From: Myxococcales bacterium
GTDB lineage: Bacteria > Myxococcota_A > Bradymonadia > UBA7976 > UBA1532
Direction of reading: 5' to 3'
DNA length: 43,776 nt
Assembly: GCA_020633465.1 (NCBI GenBank)
Contig: JACKDN010000047.1
Location: forward strand, 1-43,776
Within the stretch, counting starts at the first letter, position 1. Every line of letters begins with the position of its first letter. This document shows positions 40,799-43,776 of the stretch, one piece after another. The notes beneath the pieces were generated by a model. That model ran no database searches. It was not told where the DNA came from and saw nothing but the letters and a program-made list of their open reading frames with translations. Both the position numbers and the translations under genes were made by a program.

Positions 40799-41707
40799 CT
40801 ACGCGTCGTCCAACACCTGTTCCGGCGACGACACCGTCGCGGCGCGCCGGAGCCAGCGATCGAGCTGCTCGGGATCGGTGCAGTCGCGGACGCGCTCCGC
40901 CAGTGGCGCCGGGATGGCGAAGCCGCGGGCCTCGAGCACGGTGAGGATGGCCTCGGCCTGACCTTCGACTCGGCCCTCGGCCTTGCCCTCGGCCTTGCCC
41001 TCGGCCTTGCCGACGCCGATGTACTTCAGCGCGAAGTCGGATTGGAAGCGGTAGTTCTCGAGTCCCATCAGTCGCTCCAGAGCGCGGGCCGCGTCGCCGG
41101 ACAGCCCGCGCGTCACGAGGTCATAGTAGACGGCCGCTCGTTCGTCGTCGACCGCGGCCACGGCCTGCGCGCCCAGGGCGCCGGCCAACAGGACAGGGCC
41201 GGGATCCGGCGCGTCCCGGTGAACGACCGCCGACAGCACCGCCAACTCAGGCGCGACGCGGGCCACGTCGGGCGCGCTGATCCGCGGAACGACGTCCGGT
41301 CCGACGACGACCGGCCGGAAGACCGACGCGCCGCCCAGTCGAATGGGCTCGGCCGCCCAGTCGGCGACGCCGCGGTCAGGCGTGATCACCAGCACCAGCG
41401 CAGGGCACTCCCACTGCGACCGCGCGATGCCGGCGTAGGCCGGCCAGACCCAGCGTTTGCGCTCCTTCTTGGCGAGCTGTACCTCGACGACCACGGCCAA
41501 GAGGCAGCGGCCGTCATCGTCCTCCAGTCTCAGGACCAGGTCGGCGTGGTACTCCGGCGGCGCCAACTGCGACAGGTCCGAGTCGGCCACCTGAACGACG
41601 CGTCCGCGAGGGGGCTCGTCGCCGAGAACCTCGGCGAGGAAGGACAACGCCATCGAGGGTCGATGGCGGAACAAATCCACCAGGGCTTCGTGGTCGAGGG
41701 AGGGCAC
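40799..41707 (-). CDS. PD-(D/E)XK-type (Rpn-like) nuclease family protein
   Basis: GTG 41707 follows GGAG six bases upstream, giving MPSLDHEALVDLFRHRPSMA. The frame is open a little further (ATG 41737), with weaker support. The 302-residue protein resembles Rpn/PD-(D/E)XK transposase-like proteins: ADLVLRLEDDDGRCLLAVVVEVQ holds D...E-x-Q in place of D...ExK. A later region has a Gly/Lys/Glu stretch, GKAEGKAEGKAEGRVEGQAEA, encoded by three perfect 12-base repeats. Rpn-like proteins are linked to recombination or phage defence, but this assignment is tentative. The Gln may mean that the active site is altered. Confidence 0.62.
   Translation of the reverse strand: MPSLDHEALVDLFRHRPSMALSFLAEVLGDEPPRGRVVQVADSDLSQLAPPEYHADLVLRLEDDDGRCLLAVVVEVQLAKKERKRWVWPAYAGIARSQWECPALVLVITPDRGVADWAAEPIRLGGASVFRPVVVGPDVVPRISAPDVARVAPELAVLSAVVHRDAPDPGPVLLAGALGAQAVAAVDDERAAVYYDLVTRGLSGDAARALERLMGLENYRFQSDFALKYIGVGKAEGKAEGKAEGRVEGQAEAILTVLEARGFAIPAPLAERVRDCTDPEQLDRWLRRAATVSSPEQVLDDA
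40974..41009 (-). repeat. Three perfect 12-base repeats inside the nuclease-like gene
   Basis: CCCTCGGCCTTG occurs three times in tandem on the plus strand. On the coding strand it gives repeated K-A-E-G. A flexible or charged helix would be encoded. Copy number changes would stay in frame. Confidence 0.85.
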
Positions 41708-41812
41708 GGGGGCTCCGCGGGCAGTGGTGACGGCCAACGGAGCGAGCCGCGTGCCAGGAGCGTTTCACCAGTAAAGACGGGTGGTTGTGGTTGGGGGTCT
41801 CGCCTGGGCGGT

Positions 41813-41845
41813 GTCCAGGATGTCCACGGCGTCCAGATCCTGGAC
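41813..41845 (+). promoter_or_regulatory. Inverted repeat with three phased GTCCA units before the patatin gene
   Basis: GTCCAGGAT (41813-41821) and ATCCTGGAC (41837-41845) are perfect 9-base inverted repeats with a 15-base loop. GTCCA also begins at 41813, 41822 and 41831, a 9-base period. A CCCCGCTTGACCGGGG hairpin follows near 41855. The region lies in the 206-base divergent spacer of the nuclease and patatin genes and may be an operator or an mRNA leader structure. Confidence 0.4.
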
Positions 41846-41913
41846 GTTCGCCCCCCGCTTGACCGGGGGCCGGCGCGCCCGGACACTGCGCCCCTTCGGC
41901 GCGGAGGCGGGCG

Positions 41914-42744
41914 ATGAGCGAGGCCGCGAAGACGGCGTTCGTGTTCTCGGGCGGGGGCAGCCTGGGGGCGGTGCACGTGGGCATGCTCGAGGCGCTGCTC
42001 GAGGCGGGCGTCGGCGCCGACTGCGTGGCCGGCACCTCGGTGGGCGCGCTCAACGCCGCCTTCTTCGCGGCGCGGCCGGACGCCGCGGGCGTGCGCCGGC
42101 AGCGCGAGGCTTGGGCCAGCCTGCGCACCTGCGACGTCTTCCCGCCGTCGCCCCTGCGCTTCGCGCTCGCGCTCACGCCGCTGTCGAACCACCTCGTCTC
42201 GCCGGACGGGCTCGAGGCCATCGTCCGGAAGTGGGTCGGGCTCGAGCGGCTCGAGGACGCGGCGCTGCCGCTCGCGGTGGTCGCGGCCGACCTGGTCGCC
42301 GGCGCGCCGGTCGTCCTCCGCAGCGGGCCGGCGGTGGACGCCCTGCTGGCCAGCACCGCCATCCCGGGCATCTTCCCGCCTCGGCAGATCGACGGGCGCG
42401 AGCTGGTCGACGGCGGCGTGGTGGAGAACAGCCCGCTGTCGGCCGCCATCGCCGACGGCGCGACGCGCGTGATCGTGCTCCCGTGCGGCAACACCTGCGA
42501 CCTGCGTGGGCTGCAGGTGCCCGCGCTGGCCATCGTGCTGCAGTCGCTCAACGTGATGCTGGCCCGGCAGCTGGCGGTCGATCTCGAGCGCTACGGCGCC
42601 GCGGCCGACGTGCGGGTGGTGCCGGTCGCGTGCCCGCTGCCGACGCGGCCGCACGACTTCTCGGCGTCGACGCGGCTGATGGACGAGGCGCGCGATCACA
42701 CCCGGCGGTGGCTCGATCAGGGCGGGCTGGACGGCTGGCGCTGA
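41914..42744 (+). CDS. Patatin-like phospholipase
   Basis: ATG 41914 has GGAGG six bases upstream. The 276-residue protein is a patatin: oxyanion-hole GGGSLGAVHVG, nucleophile G-T-S42-V-G, and DGG motif with Asp166 (LVDGGVVENSPL), so the Ser-Asp dyad is complete. No signal peptide is visible. Patatins hydrolyse phospholipid or other lipid acyl bonds; the bacterial RssA/ExoU-like types act on membranes or defend against phage, but no partner here shows which. It ends seven bases from the convergent secreted protein gene. Confidence 0.9.
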   Translation: MSEAAKTAFVFSGGGSLGAVHVGMLEALLEAGVGADCVAGTSVGALNAAFFAARPDAAGVRRQREAWASLRTCDVFPPSPLRFALALTPLSNHLVSPDGLEAIVRKWVGLERLEDAALPLAVVAADLVAGAPVVLRSGPAVDALLASTAIPGIFPPRQIDGRELVDGGVVENSPLSAAIADGATRVIVLPCGNTCDLRGLQVPALAIVLQSLNVMLARQLAVDLERYGAAADVRVVPVACPLPTRPHDFSASTRLMDEARDHTRRWLDQGGLDGWR

Positions 42745-42751
42745 TCACCGG

Positions 42752-43776
42752 TCATTCGCACTCGATGGGCCCCAAGGGCAGCGCGTCGTCGGCCGCGAAG
42801 CCCAGCAGCAGCACGTCCCGGTGGCCGGTCTCGAGCCAGTCGTGCACCTCTTCGGTGACCCCGCCGATGGCCGTGTTCGCCCCCGGCCCCGTCTCGTAGC
42901 CCGCCGCCAGCACCACCGCCCGCCCGGTGGCCGGGTTGCGCGCGATCATCCGCGTGCCCGGCGCCGGCCGCTCGCGCCAGTACATGTTGACGTACCAGGC
43001 CTCGTCCTCGACCGGCAGCGGGCGGCCGGTCGAGCCCTGCCCCCAGGCGCTGCCACCCTCGCCCGCCGGCGCCCAGGGCTCGGTCCGGTCCATCCGGTAG
43101 CCGGTCGCGTCGATCGTCCGCTCATAGTGGGCCTCGAGCCCCTCCCGCCCGGACGCTGGCCATCGCCCCAGCGCGTCGAAGTCGTCCTGCGTCACCAGGT
43201 GCGCCTCCTTCACCACCGGCCCGATCGCCGGCGTGCGCAGGTACACGTCGCCGCCGTCGACGTAGCAGTCGATGTCCGGCGCGCAGCCGCGCCAGAACAT
43301 GCGCAGATCGACCGGCCGCGTGGCGCACAGGTCGTCGCCCACCGCGCGGAAGTCGACGGTCAGCCGATAGGGGCCGGGCAGCGCGTCCCCGGCGCCGTTC
43401 ACCCACGTGTCCACGGCGACGTACCAGGTGCCCGGGCCCACCGGCCATTGCAGCGTGCGGTTGTCGCGCGCCACGCAGGCGTCGGCCGCCAGGTCGTCGA
43501 GCAGGTGCACGTCGACGTCCACGCCGTCGCCGGGCGCGTCGTCGACCTCGACGCTCAAGAGGCCGTCCTCGGGCACCTCGACCCGGTAGTAGATCTCGCC
43601 GCCGCCCTCGTCGGTGTCGGGCGCGCAGGGCGTCCAGCGGTCGACCGCCGCTTCGGGCGCGGCGCGCGTGTCGCCGTCGTCGGTGAAGGGGAAGGTCTCG
43701 ACGACGATGGGCGCGCAGCGGGCGCCGCGCGGGCAGCCGGGACCGGCGTCCGGCGCGGCGTCGGGCGGCGGGCCCG
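42752..43776 (-). CDS. Secreted protein of unknown function, 5' end beyond the window
   Basis: The reading frame is open to the right edge, so the N-terminus is missing. The start of the visible part has an Asp/Ala/Pro linker (PPPDAAPDAGPGC), then CAPIVVETFPFTDD, which resembles the linker of exported myxobacterial proteins. The rest has VEVPEDGLLSVEV and VDVHLLDDLAADACVARDN in a beta-sandwich style (PPC-like, pre-peptidase C-terminal type), and a C-terminal IDATGYRMDRTEPWAPAGE, then AWYVNMYWRE and ETGPGANTAIGGVTEEVHDW. Paired cysteines suggest disulfides. I cannot name the function; about 340 residues are visible. Confidence 0.7.
   Translation of the reverse strand, partial: GPPPDAAPDAGPGCPRGARCAPIVVETFPFTDDGDTRAAPEAAVDRWTPCAPDTDEGGGEIYYRVEVPEDGLLSVEVDDAPGDGVDVDVHLLDDLAADACVARDNRTLQWPVGPGTWYVAVDTWVNGAGDALPGPYRLTVDFRAVGDDLCATRPVDLRMFWRGCAPDIDCYVDGGDVYLRTPAIGPVVKEAHLVTQDDFDALGRWPASGREGLEAHYERTIDATGYRMDRTEPWAPAGEGGSAWGQGSTGRPLPVEDEAWYVNMYWRERPAPGTRMIARNPATGRAVVLAAGYETGPGANTAIGGVTEEVHDWLETGHRDVLLLGFAADDALPLGPIECE

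Overview
The window is a very GC-rich bacterial segment and looks like Myxococcota (myxobacteria and relatives). The evidence is the abundance of secreted lipoproteins, MopE-type Asp/Cys-rich repeats, several C-termini of the MYXO-CTERM kind (Cys, Gly-rich stretch, one hydrophobic helix, Arg cluster), a Ser/Thr kinase fused to an AAA-type ATPase module, and an ECF sigma factor next to a zinc-finger anti-sigma-like gene. The species cannot be named from the sequence. I see no rRNA, tRNA, insertion sequence, prophage or CRISPR array.

Region 1 (1-6960): two tandem paralogous large lipoproteins (132-2717 and 2982-5693), with a partly duplicated spacer between them, converge on a class C beta-lactamase-like serine hydrolase lipoprotein (5668-6960, minus).

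Region 2 (7334-13897, plus) is the most interesting part. It is a compact six-gene export and redox operon: a very long ORF holding three separately export-competent modules without a stop between them (MopE repeats plus sorting signal; signal peptide plus MopE repeats plus sorting signal; lipoprotein signal plus CX4CH cytochrome-like domain), then a CXXCH cytochrome with a MYXO-CTERM tail, a DUF4266 small lipoprotein, a DUF3570 barrel-type protein carrying a flavinylation-like motif, an ApbE FMN transferase, and a TlpA-like thioredoxin. I read it as a cell-surface metal-binding and electron-transfer assembly.

Region 3 (13946-31374) is mostly ordinary accessory and housekeeping genes: a GT2-TPR glycosyltransferase, an alpha/beta hydrolase, a DUF2254 membrane protein, a kinase-ATPase regulator, a stress protein paired with an SLC13/ArsB-type permease, a TauE/SafE permease, a nitronate monooxygenase-type oxidoreductase, an NAD-binding epimerase-like protein, a large lipoprotein, a Phd/PIN toxin-antitoxin pair and a gamma-glutamylcyclotransferase-like protein.

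Region 4 (31470-41707, all minus) starts with a PD-(D/E)XK (Rpn-like) nuclease, then a membrane sulfatase-like protein with a MopE motif inserted in it, a secreted protein, an ECF sigma factor, a zinc-finger anti-sigma-like protein broken by an apparent one-base frameshift in a G6 run, a secreted caspase fused to a barrel-like domain, a small ORF made of hexanucleotide repeats linked at both ends by ATGA overlaps, and two related lipoproteins, one internally duplicated.

Region 5 (41914-43776) has a patatin-like phospholipase and the 3' part of a secreted protein that runs off the right edge.
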